From assembly GCA_029721435.1 (NCBI GenBank), contig CM056576.1, positions 73,301,876 through 73,365,875 of the forward strand: a stretch of 64,000 bases of DNA, in the 5' to 3' direction. The notes beneath the pieces were generated by a model, which saw only the letters and a list, made by a program, of their open reading frames with translations, was not told the DNA's origin and did not search any database. Position numbers and translations under genes: made by a program. How positions within the stretch are numbered: position 1 is the stretch's first letter; every line of letters begins with the position of its first letter. This document shows positions 33,872-44,472 of the stretch, one piece after another. Source of the stretch: Gymnothorax reevesii. Lineage: Eukaryota; Chordata; Actinopteri; Anguilliformes; Muraenidae.

Positions 33872-34514
33872 GATGTAGACGCCTGCGGATATAGAGCTTC
33901 TCTGTTAATGCACACAGTTAGACTATACTATAAATAGGACGAACACCCAAGACAGTTATTAAATATTCACGAGGAAGTGGTGCCAGTAAAGGATTTAGAT
34001 ATGGATGAGTTAAGTTGCATTCCTGTTTCCTAGGAGTAGCATGAATTTTACTTCTCAGCCAAGCCTGATGTGCAAACTGCCTAATATACTTCCCCGTAGT
34101 ATCCATCCAGCAGTTAATAAAAATGATCTTGTGACGCAGAGAACTGTTGTCCCTTTTTGCAATCACTTCAGCAATAATCTGCCAAAGGTACTCCGATTAA
34201 GTAGTGAAACAAATAAGTTTTCTAAAGCAAAAATTCAACATAGTATGTAATTCTACTATCAATCATAGTCATTCGATATTAAAAACACGTGATTCCATAC
34301 CATTGATTGACGCGTAATTAGTCGCTCAAAGAATTCAGTGGTCAATTAAATCCTCATACAATCTCTCACTGAAGTCCACTGACTTTAATTCTTGCTCTGG
34401 CTTATCTGCATCAAGCACAGGTAAAGTTCATGCCCAAGTGAAACTTTCCAGGTAACAATCTATTGATTGACCCCCTTTTTATCCAATTCCAGACAGTAAC
34501 AACTTTCCACTGCA
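33872..34514 (+). repeat. Duplicated block A (copy 1)
   Basis: This non-coding block is similar to 41653-42114 in the same orientation. Shared words include AAGCAAAAATTCAACAT, ATTAAAAA.CGTGATTCC, GAATTCAGTGG, GGCTTATCTGC and TTTTTATCCAATTCCAGAC. This copy has an extra stretch of roughly 140 bases (about 34000-34150). No protein, SINE head or terminal repeat was identified. Confidence 0.75.
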
Positions 34515-36079
34515 GGGTTCTGTCATATACTGAATGTATGCACTACAAATCCCACAACCACCTTTATGTTGAATGTGCAACTGGGGGGGGTACAGGAAAT
34601 GAGGTGAGGAGGACGTAAGAGAAAAGTTCAGTAAAAGGCTGCACGAAGTTGTAACGCTGTGTCTGTGTCATGATTTAATTCAGTGGGGTTAAACCCGTAT
34701 GTCAAGCCGGAATACAACAGGTTCTAGCCAGAAATTTTATTAAACGTACCGGAGAGATACTTCTCTTAATGTCACGAACCTGGTCACGTGGGTTTGTTGA
34801 CTACCGTGGTTGGCAAAAAGCCACAACATGACAATTGATTTTATTGGTGAAGTAAAGTTGTCTTCCACTTTTCGTCAAGTTGCAGCGTTATTAACAGCAC
34901 AAAACGTTTCATGAAGGGTTCAGGAATTTGTTTCCTACATATTCCTGAATCGAGATCCAACAAAAATCTACTTGGATTGTTGCAATTCGATGCAAGAACT
35001 GGATGCCGTCAACCCACTCGTGTGTTTGTACTCTTCACTTTCTGTTGGGTCAATCCCAAGTTATTTTCCATCATTTCTACCATGACATTTTGCTAAGTTT
35101 TCACATTTTATTATTTGGTCATGGCAAGGGAATGATCTTCTTTGTGTTGGGTAATTCGATAGGTTCCTTACTTTCCAATTGTGAGTACTTAAGTGACAGT
35201 TCGGATATTAGTATTGGAAAGAATTCTGTTTTCAACCTTCATCAGTATCGACGAAGATCAGTACTTTTTCAGCTTAAATTTTGGGTACCCAGAGAAACAT
35301 TTGAGTGTGTTAAAACATGCATCGTACATCCAGTCAAGAAAATTTAGAGTTTAATGTCTACTGCAGCTGTTATGGCGGCAGCCTTGTTACTGATGACACA
35401 CCAGGTGGCTAGGTAATGCGCAGGATATTCGCCATATTAAATATCAATCATAAATTCTAAACCCATTGCGAATAAAACCCCCAAAACATATTGGCACCCC
35501 TTTTTAAAATTGTTCTGGTAAACGTACAACTGTTTATTACTTTCACTGATCAATGATGATCAACAAATGTTGAATTTCTGTTTGATGTTGTAAAATCAAG
35601 TGATGACCCAGTCGACCCAGACCCAGAGGGATCGTTGCTCCAACCTTTCAGCTCGTAAAGATCCGGAAGCCTACGAGGACCTTCGTTGTACTTAAGCTAA
35701 GAGAAATATCTTGCCTTCACGGTACTGTCAAGGTTTTGTACATATTCAGAGACCGCCGAATTGGTTCCACAACTGCAGGATGCCATACTTCCCGTTTTGT
35801 TGAATTGATTTACACTTGTTCTTGCCAACCACGCTAATGCGTGTGGCTGAATATGACGTCAATGTTTGTAAACAATAAGTATCGCAGACCGAAGGAGTCA
35901 GGAGGACCTAATTAATGAATAATTAATGCTGTGTTTTTACCCATCCGTGAGGTCACAAAAATTTTTTCAGAGGCTAAAAGTTTCATTCCGTGTCCCCTGT
36001 AAAGTTAATTTGAGTAAAAGCATTGTGTTGTATTACCTGTTAATCAATTTCCCCATCTCAGTGTGGCAGGCTGAAAGAG
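34515..36079. other. Unassigned non-coding DNA
   Basis: No motif-bearing frame was found. The 114-codon frame at 35003-35347 has no recognisable domain. Confidence 0.4.
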
Positions 36080-36155
36080 GGCCCAAACTGGGAATTGAAC
36101 CCCAAACTCCCGGTTAAGAATCACACACACTGACCACATCGCCAAAGAGCCAAGC
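36080..36155 (-). repeat. tRNA-like SINE head
   Basis: On the minus strand GGCTCTTTGGCGATGTGG resembles an A box, and GGGTTCAATTCCCAG is a near-ideal B box about 40 bases later, with a T-arm-like stem (TGGG/CCCA). The anticodon arm does not fold convincingly, so a SINE head or tRNA pseudogene is more likely than a working tRNA gene. Confidence 0.55.
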
Positions 36156-37164
36156 TCACTGGAAAGGTAGCCAGGGCGCGTACTTATTAGGAGGTATTTC
36201 TAGCGACAGGACCCATCAACTGTCACATCAGCAATACCATATAATTTTTTTCCCAAATAAATTTTGTAACATACACAAAACATTGGCAGCAACAGCAAAA
36301 ATACTAAAATCACTTAGTTAGCACAGAGGCTTATAAATAGCTTACCGTTTCATGATCATTAAATTGCCTTTTTCACCCGCTCAGAGAGTCCAGTTTTGGC
36401 CCAGGACCCAATCCCAGCAATAAAGATTTTCCTCCTTCATCCATGTGTGTCACGCATAATTGCTGGTGTTAAAATGTCTCAAAAGCCTTGTTTTTTTTTT
36501 TTTTGCATCAAATTAAGGTCTGGTGTAGGTTTTCCCAAGCTGATCAACTCCAACTTCACATTGAATATTAGCCTAGAAAACGTTCTTCATAAACTCAAAA
36601 CGATATTCACAGCTATCATGAACCAACAACTCAAGTTAACTCGCTAGGCTGTTTACCGCCAATTTTGTTTTTGCTAGCTCGTGATTCGCCCAGGGGACAG
36701 CGGGCAGAACTTGTCATAACATTAGCGATAACAAAACCCTCTCATTCAAAGGGGAAATAAGATTGGACAATTTTTCTGCCCTTTGAAATTACTCTTGCTC
36801 AGTGCTGAGCCCTCTGTAAATGCACAGTGGACCTGCCGCATTTCCTTCCCAGCAGCTACTCCCTCTCCAGAGAGAGACAATTAAAAGTATTTAGGCGTAA
36901 GAGACACAACTTACTTCGGCTAGTGATGGGAACGGCAGTTCTTCTGACTGTACTGAATCCCTAGAATCAGTTAATTAAAGGAAGTGGCTATATCTACGGC
37001 GCCGTACACAGTGATTCGGGGCTATTATGGCGCATGTGCGATGACGTTTCTTTACTTGTGTTGGCAGCTTTCATGCTCAGCACGCTGAACGGCGGTCTAC
37101 GGCGGGGAGTATGTTTTTTAATACAAATTCTCCCAATGGCACCCCCAATATCGAGGACCAAAAA
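36156..37164. other. Unassigned non-coding DNA
   Basis: Nothing recognised. It includes a GC-richer stretch at about 36690-37080 without coding signal. Confidence 0.4.
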
Positions 37165-37362
37165 TGACTTAAGTATAAATAAATAAATAAAAACATACAT
37201 AAATGAATACATAACTGCGGAAATTAATGTGTAAATGAATAAATGCAAAAATAATTGCTGAAATAAATGAGTGAAAAATAATATTTAAACATGACATAAA
37301 TGAATTAATGCTTTAAAATTATTTCTACATTTTTACATTTATTTATTTATGTATTTCTGTGT
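37165..37362. repeat. Imperfect AT-rich inverted repeat
   Basis: TATAAATAAATAAATAAA at the left faces ACATTTATTTATTTATGTATTTC at the right across about 150 bases of AT-rich, AATGAATAAATG-type DNA. It could be a degraded MITE or simple-sequence expansion. Confidence 0.4.
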
Positions 37363-37483
37363 TGGTATGCTAATTAAGTAGGAGATCCTACCCTCAGTGT
37401 GAAGCTAGGCTGGTCAATAAGGAGAGCCAGACAGAAGCAAACAATCCTTTGTGACTCTTCCGAGTAAAGTAAATTGAGTGAAT

Positions 37484-37648
37484 AAAGCTGCTTTCTCATT
37501 GGATGCAAAACGAAATTGAAAAAACTAGGTTAAATCGAATGTAATAACAGATTACATTCAAAGTAAATGCAAAGTCGCGTCTTTGCATCAACTTTGAATG
37601 ATCTGTCATGCAAAATTATCGTTTCGTGTCCAGTGTGAAAGCGGCTTT
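37484..37648. mobile_element. MITE with AAAGCTGCTTTC terminal repeats (copy 1)
   Basis: Termini AAAGCTGCTTTCTCATTGGA (37484 on) and the right end TCCAGTGTGAAAGCGGCTTT pair as inverted repeats of about 30 bases with few mismatches. The interior carries AAAGTAAATGCAAAGTCGCG, also found with small changes in the copy at 55763-55870. The element is 165 bp long with no coding capacity. No clear target duplication. Confidence 0.8.
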
Positions 37649-39103
37649 AGTCACACAATGTTTGCAGTCTAGCTCGGGTATAATGGCTTCGACTGGAAGG
37701 CCGTTGTCAGGAATTGCACCGACCTGTGCTTGGAAGATAAATATAGCTATAGTTAAACCGCGAGCATTTACGATATACTCCATGTAACTGTCACCTTGCT
37801 AGGCTAGCGAACTAGCTAGATAAGCAAGTGAACTAAAGTTAGGAAATTAGCTAGCAAGCGGTTATATTTGGTATAACATAAATGCTCCCGGTTCAACTGT
37901 AGCTAAGTGAGATCGTGTAATAATAGATTATTTTTATTCATTTATTTTCTATTGACTTCCGTGCACCAAACTGTTGGTTTGCTACAGGGTAAAATCATTT
38001 CAATAAATCTGTGGTTAAGGTGTGTCTACAGTGAGTGAGGCACTTTTGTGGCAATTATATGAAACCTTTGATTTACCTTTGTTAGTAGTTGAGGCTAAGA
38101 ATAGTCTGAATAGAAATGTTCATTGGCCAACATTACAAATGTAATTACAATGGAGAACACTTGCTACTGATACTAATTTAATTATTATTATCATTAGAGT
38201 TGTTGTTAATGAAAAGCTGTATTGAAAACTATTGGAAATGTTTGTTTGTTTTTCTGGAACTTAAGGCAAATGTGTAGGATGCACATTGTCTTTTTAATGA
38301 AAGGGAGTTAAGGACATAGCCTAGGAAACATCTTATGTCTTTATTTTTTGTGTTTATTAGATTCGGCTATAGGTAGACAGGAAAGATATCAAAGAGCTGA
38401 GGGCCTGCAGTACATGTACATACAGTACAGTACCACAGGCTGGAACTGAATCCGGGTTACACGAGGAGGGACTGATTTGGTGTGCCACCCTAAGAATTTC
38501 ACTGGCCCCATCTGGCCAGCCCTATGAACATTTCCTGGGGGTGCCACTGCAGACCGCTTTCGCACAAGGTACAATTGCTTGGTACCGTGCCACAATGCGA
38601 TTGCATTGTCCCTTCTCCCCGCTGGTCAGCGTACTCACTAGTAATATCGTCCCAAACCTGAGTTCACATATGCCAAAATTCCAATACAGCGCGTTACAGT
38701 ATGCATATTAAATGGGGAAATGTACAGAAAGAAGGAGTAGCAAACTCATGCGTAGAAAGAATTCCAATCTCTGCTTTTTTTCTGGCTTTTTATTTGCCAG
38801 TACGATTTTAAAAGGAGGTGCCAATGGGTTTTGGGGGATTTCATTGTTGAGAAGGGACTTTAGAATATTAATATTGCGAATGCATGCTGTGCTTGCCCTA
38901 GCAACCCGGTGTGTCATCACTCAGTAATATGGATTAACACCAGTGGCGGAGCTACAGGGGGGGTGAGGACACATCCCTTTTAGTCCTGGCTAGATCGCAA
39001 TCATTTTCCTTTATTGATGTATTTTCCAATAACTATAATTGGCAACTGAAGACACGGTTTCACTCCATCTGCGATCTAACAGCGATTAGAGGTGTTTGTA
39101 GGT
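37649..39103. other. Unassigned non-coding DNA
   Basis: Nothing identifiable. Several GCTAGC words lie near 37800-37860. Confidence 0.4.
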
Positions 39104-39821
39104 GGAATCGATAAGCTTTCCATTGCAGGGTGAACAATCTGACCATAAAATAAAGTTTTCATAAACAGACCATGTGCTGGCTGATGGAGCTCTGAAGAAA
39201 AATTGACAAAATGCTAAAGTTTATCAGGGAGATAAAGCAAGTTTTAGGTATGGGGAGGTTATTGATGACCATTCAGGTCTGTCTGTGCCTATATTGATGA
39301 ACTCATGCTAAATTTTACTTTAAAATCATTCATTCATATTGAGCTTCATGAGTCAAAAAATTTATTTGCGTTAAAAACATGATTATTTTGTTATTTGACT
39401 GTGCACAGTTTTGGGGCCTCAGAGAGCAGGATAGATAGATAGATAGATAGCTTATTTGGCTCATAAACAGAGGGTAATTCTAAATATCACACTCAGATGT
39501 CGCACATTTGTGGTGAAGGAGTTTATTATCCCGGATATGTATTGTTTTAACTCCAAGCCACTTTTGAGTTCTCAGTTTTTGTTTGTTTGTTTGTTTTTTT
39601 TTTTTACAATTCCAATGCTAAATTTTCATGAGGATTTTATGTAGCCCTTACTCTGTACTAAAATTATTAAAATAAACTGAAATATGATCAAATTCTAAAT
39701 GCTACAAGTGTCTTGTTTCATTTAAGCCATTTCCCCCTCTCTGTGAAGCTCAAATCTTGAATTATAAAGCCTTAAATAGGGTAATGCATAAATAGCCAGA
39801 TATGGCTACTGCGCAAAGGGG
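39104..39821 (+). repeat. Duplicated block B (copy 1)
   Basis: This block is similar to 42871-43561 in the same orientation. Shared words include CTTATTTGGCTCATAAACAG, TGAATTTTCATGA-type words, AAATTATTA.AATAAACTGAAATA, TGTGAAGCTCAAATCTT and CTGCGCAAAGGGG. An (ATAG)5 run at 39431-39450 and a GTTT/poly(T) run near 39570-39605 are insertions or expansions specific to this copy. Non-coding, family unknown. Confidence 0.8.
39431..39450. repeat. (ATAG)5 microsatellite
   Basis: Five perfect tetranucleotide units inside duplicated block B. The other copy has GGGAGCCACTTGGAGAG at the same place. Confidence 0.9.
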
Positions 39822-41294
39822 ACAAGTACTATGTTCTTACTATGTTCATATATGCTCACTCGTTAATTTTTTTTGATAAGTTTTGTTTTTTTTAGTTATT
39901 TGATGGTATAAAAAGGGGTGTAAAGTCGTGATTAAGGGTTTTGATTGGCAGCTCATCTAAGGGACCTCATCGCCTGTTGATTTACTTCCACGAATTTACG
40001 GAGCTGGAATGTGATCATCAAGAAAAGATGTAATGCTTACATTACTTATCTATAAGTTGCTGGGTCCCAGTACGAATGAATGTAATCCATGGTGATTTGC
40101 AAGTCCAATGAAAATTGAATGTAAAATGATCTCTACTCTGAACAAAGCCTCAAGTGCTGTTTGCAGCAATGCTACCATAGAAAGATACAGCAAGCTAGCT
40201 AGCCAGGTAATATTAGTTCAGCAACATTATATCAAAGGTCACCATAGACAGCAACGGAAATCAGTGGTAATAAAGCTCTTTACTTTGGACAAAGCATAAG
40301 CTATTGTTCGGGCGCAGTTATCTTCAGGGCAAAGGGCTTTCTACAACCAATTTTCGCGGCGAGCATAGGTGACCCAAAAACAGACTGACTAAACTTGGAA
40401 AACAGCCAAACTATCAGACCTTTTCACAAGCTTTTAGTCATAGTAGAACCAGTCTGTTGTTAGTGTACATCACCCTGTGATCACAGACAGAAGGAGCCAT
40501 TTGGGCACTGTAGAAGGTTCAGGGGATGTGATTACGAGTAGGGCAGGTGTATGGGCTGGACCTTGATACCGCCACTAAACCCCACAGTCATTACTGTGCA
40601 GACTATGACACCAAGTGTGCAAGATGGCAGCATCTGTATGAAGGATATTTTAGCTCCATTTTTGTCCAGCACTAGGAAGTGGAGAACCATCATTCATCTT
40701 TATGATTTTAAGTGTAGCCTAAGATTTGTGCTACAGTTGAAATTAGGCTTATTAGAGGTAATACTTACTCATTTTGTTACAACTAGGAATATAATGTTAA
40801 ATAAATAACCTGAAGCTTGGCAGAATTTTGCTTTGGTCACAGATTATCAAAAAAACTTGAATGTGGACTGTGGAAGCAATGTTTTGCGTCCCTTAGTTCA
40901 ACAACAATAATCACCTACCACTTGAAAACAGCTACTCAGCCTGACTTACATTTCTTCTGCGGATTGGTGTGTTTTGTTCGCTTTATAAGAGAACATTTAG
41001 GAATGCATACCAAGTCATTTATAGGCTACTGAGTTTGAAACTGCATTGAAAGGTGCATCCCTGATACATTGCGTGCAGTCTCACAAAAACTTCAGCTTTA
41101 ATGTTGACTTACTGCTGAAGCCCACCGGCATCTCAGAGAAAAGAGAGAGAGAGAGATAACTTAAGAGTCAACAAACCAAAGAAATGTATATTTCTTGCAT
41201 GTTTAATTTCTTAGCAAAACCCAATTACTTCATATAAAACCTCAACTTGCGGAACTAGCCATGAGTATGGCATTCATAGCAGAATTTAATGTGA
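39822..41294. other. Unassigned non-coding DNA
   Basis: No gene or named repeat was recognised between the first block B and the 33-bp tandem pair. Confidence 0.4.
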
Positions 41295-41360
41295 CGGGAC
41301 TTAAAACTGGTAAGTGGCCATGGTCTACGGGACTTAAAATTGGTAAGTGGCCATGGTCTA
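41295..41360. repeat. Tandem pair of a 33-bp unit
   Basis: Units at 41295-41327 and 41328-41360 (CGGGACTTAAAACTGGTAAG...) differ at a single base (AAACTGG versus AAATTGG). Confidence 0.9.
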
Positions 41361-41652
41361 AGCGTAGGGTACATTTTTACGCATGTTTATGATAGGGAGC
41401 CATTTAGGTTCACCCAGCACCGGAATTTTTGGAAGTAATTCATTTCTTTAGTGCTTTCAGCAATTAGTCATTTTGTTAGTCATAATGTCTACTCAAATAT
41501 TGTTTGTCTTCAACCATATTTTAGTTGGTTTAATTGGTATTTTTGTTTCAATTAATGTTGAGAAATAAAGCGTCTGTTATGGTAGGCTGTTGGAATGGTC
41601 GGTAACATCAGCGGTTTTCTTGGAGCATGACTTAACACATTTGCTCAGTTTA

Positions 41653-42114
41653 GATGCCAGCGGACATGGAGCTGCTATTTATGCATGCAGTTACACTACT
41701 CTATCAATAGATGGCACACCCAAAACGATTACAGAATATTCATGAGGAAGGTAGGTCAAGGTCAAAGGTGCAGTATCTCAATCAAGTAGTGAAAAAAATC
41801 TGTTTGCTGAAGCAAAAATTCAACATGATATTGATACTATATACAAAGTAATTTTACAATCAATTATATTCATCAGATATTAAAAATGCGTGATTCCCTA
41901 CCATTGAGTTAGACATAGATTCATCCCTTGATGAATTCAGTGGTTCCATAGGGCCTCACACAATGTTTCACTGAAATCCTGTCTCTCTACTGCTTGCTCA
42001 GGCTTATCTGCGTAAAGCACAGTTATAGTTCACGCCAGCCTGAACTACAACCTAGCAATTATCTATTGATTAGCACGTTTTTATCCAATTCCAGACGGTA
42101 TACACTTTTCACAG
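41653..42114 (+). repeat. Duplicated block A' (copy 2)
   Basis: Second copy of the block at 33872-34514. It is shorter because it lacks the copy-1 insertion. It keeps AATATTCATGAGGAAG, AAGCAAAAATTCAACATG and TTTTTATCCAATTCCAGACG. Confidence 0.75.
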
Positions 42115-42870
42115 TAATTGAAAGACTTTGATTGGACTCTCAGGAAAATATTTAAACCCTTGCTTAACAGCAAGTTAGGTTTTATTCTCACTGTGTGCAG
42201 TTGAATAACTTGAGTACAAAGACATAAAAAGGCTTCCAAAACCAACCAAGAAGTGCCTAGATTACATTTGTGCAATGTTACACCAAACATGGATAATGGA
42301 AGTAATTCTGAATGGAACAGTGGTGGAGGGTTCCTTGTACTGGAGAGTTCAGTTGCTCCGTTAATTTGGAGGGGGACTTCAACGATAAAGAGTTTTTCTT
42401 AATTATGAGTGAATACAATTGAGTATTATGGAATGCTTATGGCTAGCTAGCTCGCAGGCTGGCTGTTTTTTATTTTCTGTTTACCACAGCCATGATGATC
42501 ACAGAGCTTGCTTGCCACATTGGTTAGTATGAGCAACTGTTAGCCTTTGCTAATAATACTATATATGGTGGCATTTTGCTCAATGTGGTGATGTTTTAGA
42601 AATTATATCATATTCAACAAAATCAAATGCCTAGGTTTTCATTTATTTAAAATGAGAACAGTTCCAGGACTTTGGTAAATCCCCTGCCATGTTTGTTGCA
42701 GATATTTTGTTCAATTTAGAGTAGCACAGTGCCTGCATTTTTCCTGATTGTGGAATGTCAGTATTGTTAAAATAAGGTTAATTTCAGATATTACTGTGTA
42801 AATGAGTTATACTTGCTCCTTATAGGGTGGGAAAAGCATTTATATAAGCTTGCGTTCTGCTTGGATGATT
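42115..42870. other. Non-coding spacer between blocks A' and B'
   Basis: About 750 bases with no similarity that I could see to the 4.6-kb spacer between A and B. Confidence 0.4.
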
Positions 42871-43561
42871 GGAATTGTAAATAGCAAGCTTTCCGTCGCA
42901 GGCAGAATAATCTGGCTGTAAAATAAGTTGTTCTTTTAATGAGTGCGAGTGCTTGCTGATGCGGCTTTGTAGAATGATGAACAAAACTCAGAACTTCATC
43001 ATGCAGAAAAGGCATGTATTTGGTTTGCAGAGGTCACTAGTGACTATTGATGTCCATCCACGCCTATATTGATAAACTCTGCAAGAAAATCATTAATTCA
43101 TTAGTTAAAATTTTATTTGTGTTAAACATATGATTATTTTGTGATTTGAGAGTGTGTGGTTTTTAGAGCTCTGACAGCTTGGGGAGCCACTTGGAGAGCT
43201 ATCTTATTTGGCTCATAAACAGTAGATCGTTCTAAAAATCACTGTCAGATGAAGTACACTTGTGGTCAAGGAGTCTATGATCACAGAAATGTATTGATTT
43301 AACTCCCACAATTTTTCAATTTTCTGAATTTTTAAAAATAATTTCATTGCTGAATTTTCATGAAGATTTTTTTTGTATTTATGGCCCCTACTCTGAGCAA
43401 AAATTATGGTAAGAAACTGAAATACAACAGAATTCTAAGTGCTAAAAGTGTTTTGTTTCATTTTAACCATTTCCTCCTCCCTGTGAAGCTCAAATCTTCA
43501 ATTATAAGGCCTAAAATTGGGTAACGCATAAATAACCATTTCTGGCTTCTGCGCAAAGGGG
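42871..43561 (+). repeat. Duplicated block B' (copy 2)
   Basis: Second copy of 39104-39821, collinear over its length, with small indels and no ATAG run. Non-coding. Confidence 0.8.
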
Positions 43562-43931
43562 TTCAGTAACAACTGGCAAATTTGCCCACATACCCTCAGA
43601 GTGTTTTAAGTGGAATAAAGCAACCCATAGAGGAAAATAAGCTTGAAATGTAAGGTTGTACTCAAGGGGATCAGATAATTATTGTTTCCCAGATTTGGAC
43701 TTGGGATATTTGGCCTTGTCTTTCTGGCAAATTACCACTGATAGATGCAAAATTTGGTGCTGTCAAAAAAATTACTGATTGACTGACTGACTGACAAGTG
43801 AATAAAAATGGCCATTTAGAAACAGTGGCACCGAGAGCACACAATATCACCAGGTGAAAGACGAACACGAGGCATGTAGAATACCACCGTGTTGAATTCA
43901 TGTTGTGATACGGCAGCTTTCCATCAGCTAC
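43562..43931. other. Unassigned non-coding DNA
   Basis: Nothing recognised before the TTAA-flanked MITE. Confidence 0.4.
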
Positions 43932-44087
43932 TTAACCCTATAATGCCCAGACACAGACATTATAATAGGAAAAACATGACCCAGTAATATTTTTGAATTT
44001 TGAAGGGTAGTATTCTGATCCACTGTTCATCATTAGGTTTTGTGACAGTAAAATATACATTGCTGAACAGAACTTCTAATTCCAGGA

Positions 44088-44102
44088 GTATCATATCTGA
44101 TA
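44088..44102. promoter_or_regulatory. Palindromic motif 1 inside the TTAA MITE
   Basis: GTATCATATCTGATA, a near-palindrome related to two sites closer to the right end. Possibly a transposase-binding or folding element; function not known. Confidence 0.35.
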
Positions 44103-44361
44103 AGCCAAAAATCAGCACCCCTCCAGAACTCAACACTTGAAATTTCAAATTATTTATAGGCTCTCTGCTATCTATAGCTATCCCTTAACATGTATAAGAA
44201 CAATTTTTTGTGTAATATAACTTGGAATGCCGAACTTCACGGCCAAAGCCCAAGGAAATTCTTGAATTCCCATTCACATGGGAGCTACTACCTTGAAGTG
44301 AGTGACTAGGGGAGAGACTACTCCTGTAATCTCACTTCTTCCTTCCAGGTGGCAGCACTGT

Positions 44362-44377
44362 GTATCAGATATGATAC
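44362..44377. promoter_or_regulatory. Palindromic motif 2 inside the TTAA MITE
   Basis: GTATCAGATATGATAC, a 16-base near-palindrome with the same core. Confidence 0.35.
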
Positions 44378-44436
44378 AGTGAGCAGTCTTGATTGTGTTG
44401 CATCTAACCAGGTGGGCATGGTTCTTCAAATTTGGT

Positions 44437-44452
44437 GTATCATATATGATAC
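44437..44452. promoter_or_regulatory. Palindromic motif 3 inside the TTAA MITE
   Basis: GTATCATATATGATAC is a perfect 16-base palindrome next to the right terminal repeat. Confidence 0.4.
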
Positions 44453-44472
44453 AGGGGGCATTATAGGGTTAA

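Larger units (their letters stand above)
43936..44468. mobile_element. piggyBac-type MITE with TTAA target duplication
   Basis: The 533-bp element is flanked by TTAA on both sides (43932-43935 and 44469-44472). It has inverted termini CCCTATAATGCCC and GGGCATTATAGGG, 13 bases and perfect. A TTAA duplication with CCC..GGG ends is the hallmark of piggyBac-superfamily elements. There is no transposase. Three copies of a palindromic GTATCA-centred motif lie inside it. Confidence 0.9.

Noticed and set aside
35003..35347. 114-codon plus-strand frame
   Set aside because: No recognisable domain or signal; length alone is not rare in 64 kb.
36080..36155. A functional tRNA gene on the minus strand
   Set aside because: The B box is good, but acceptor and anticodon arms do not pair acceptably; a SINE head fits better.
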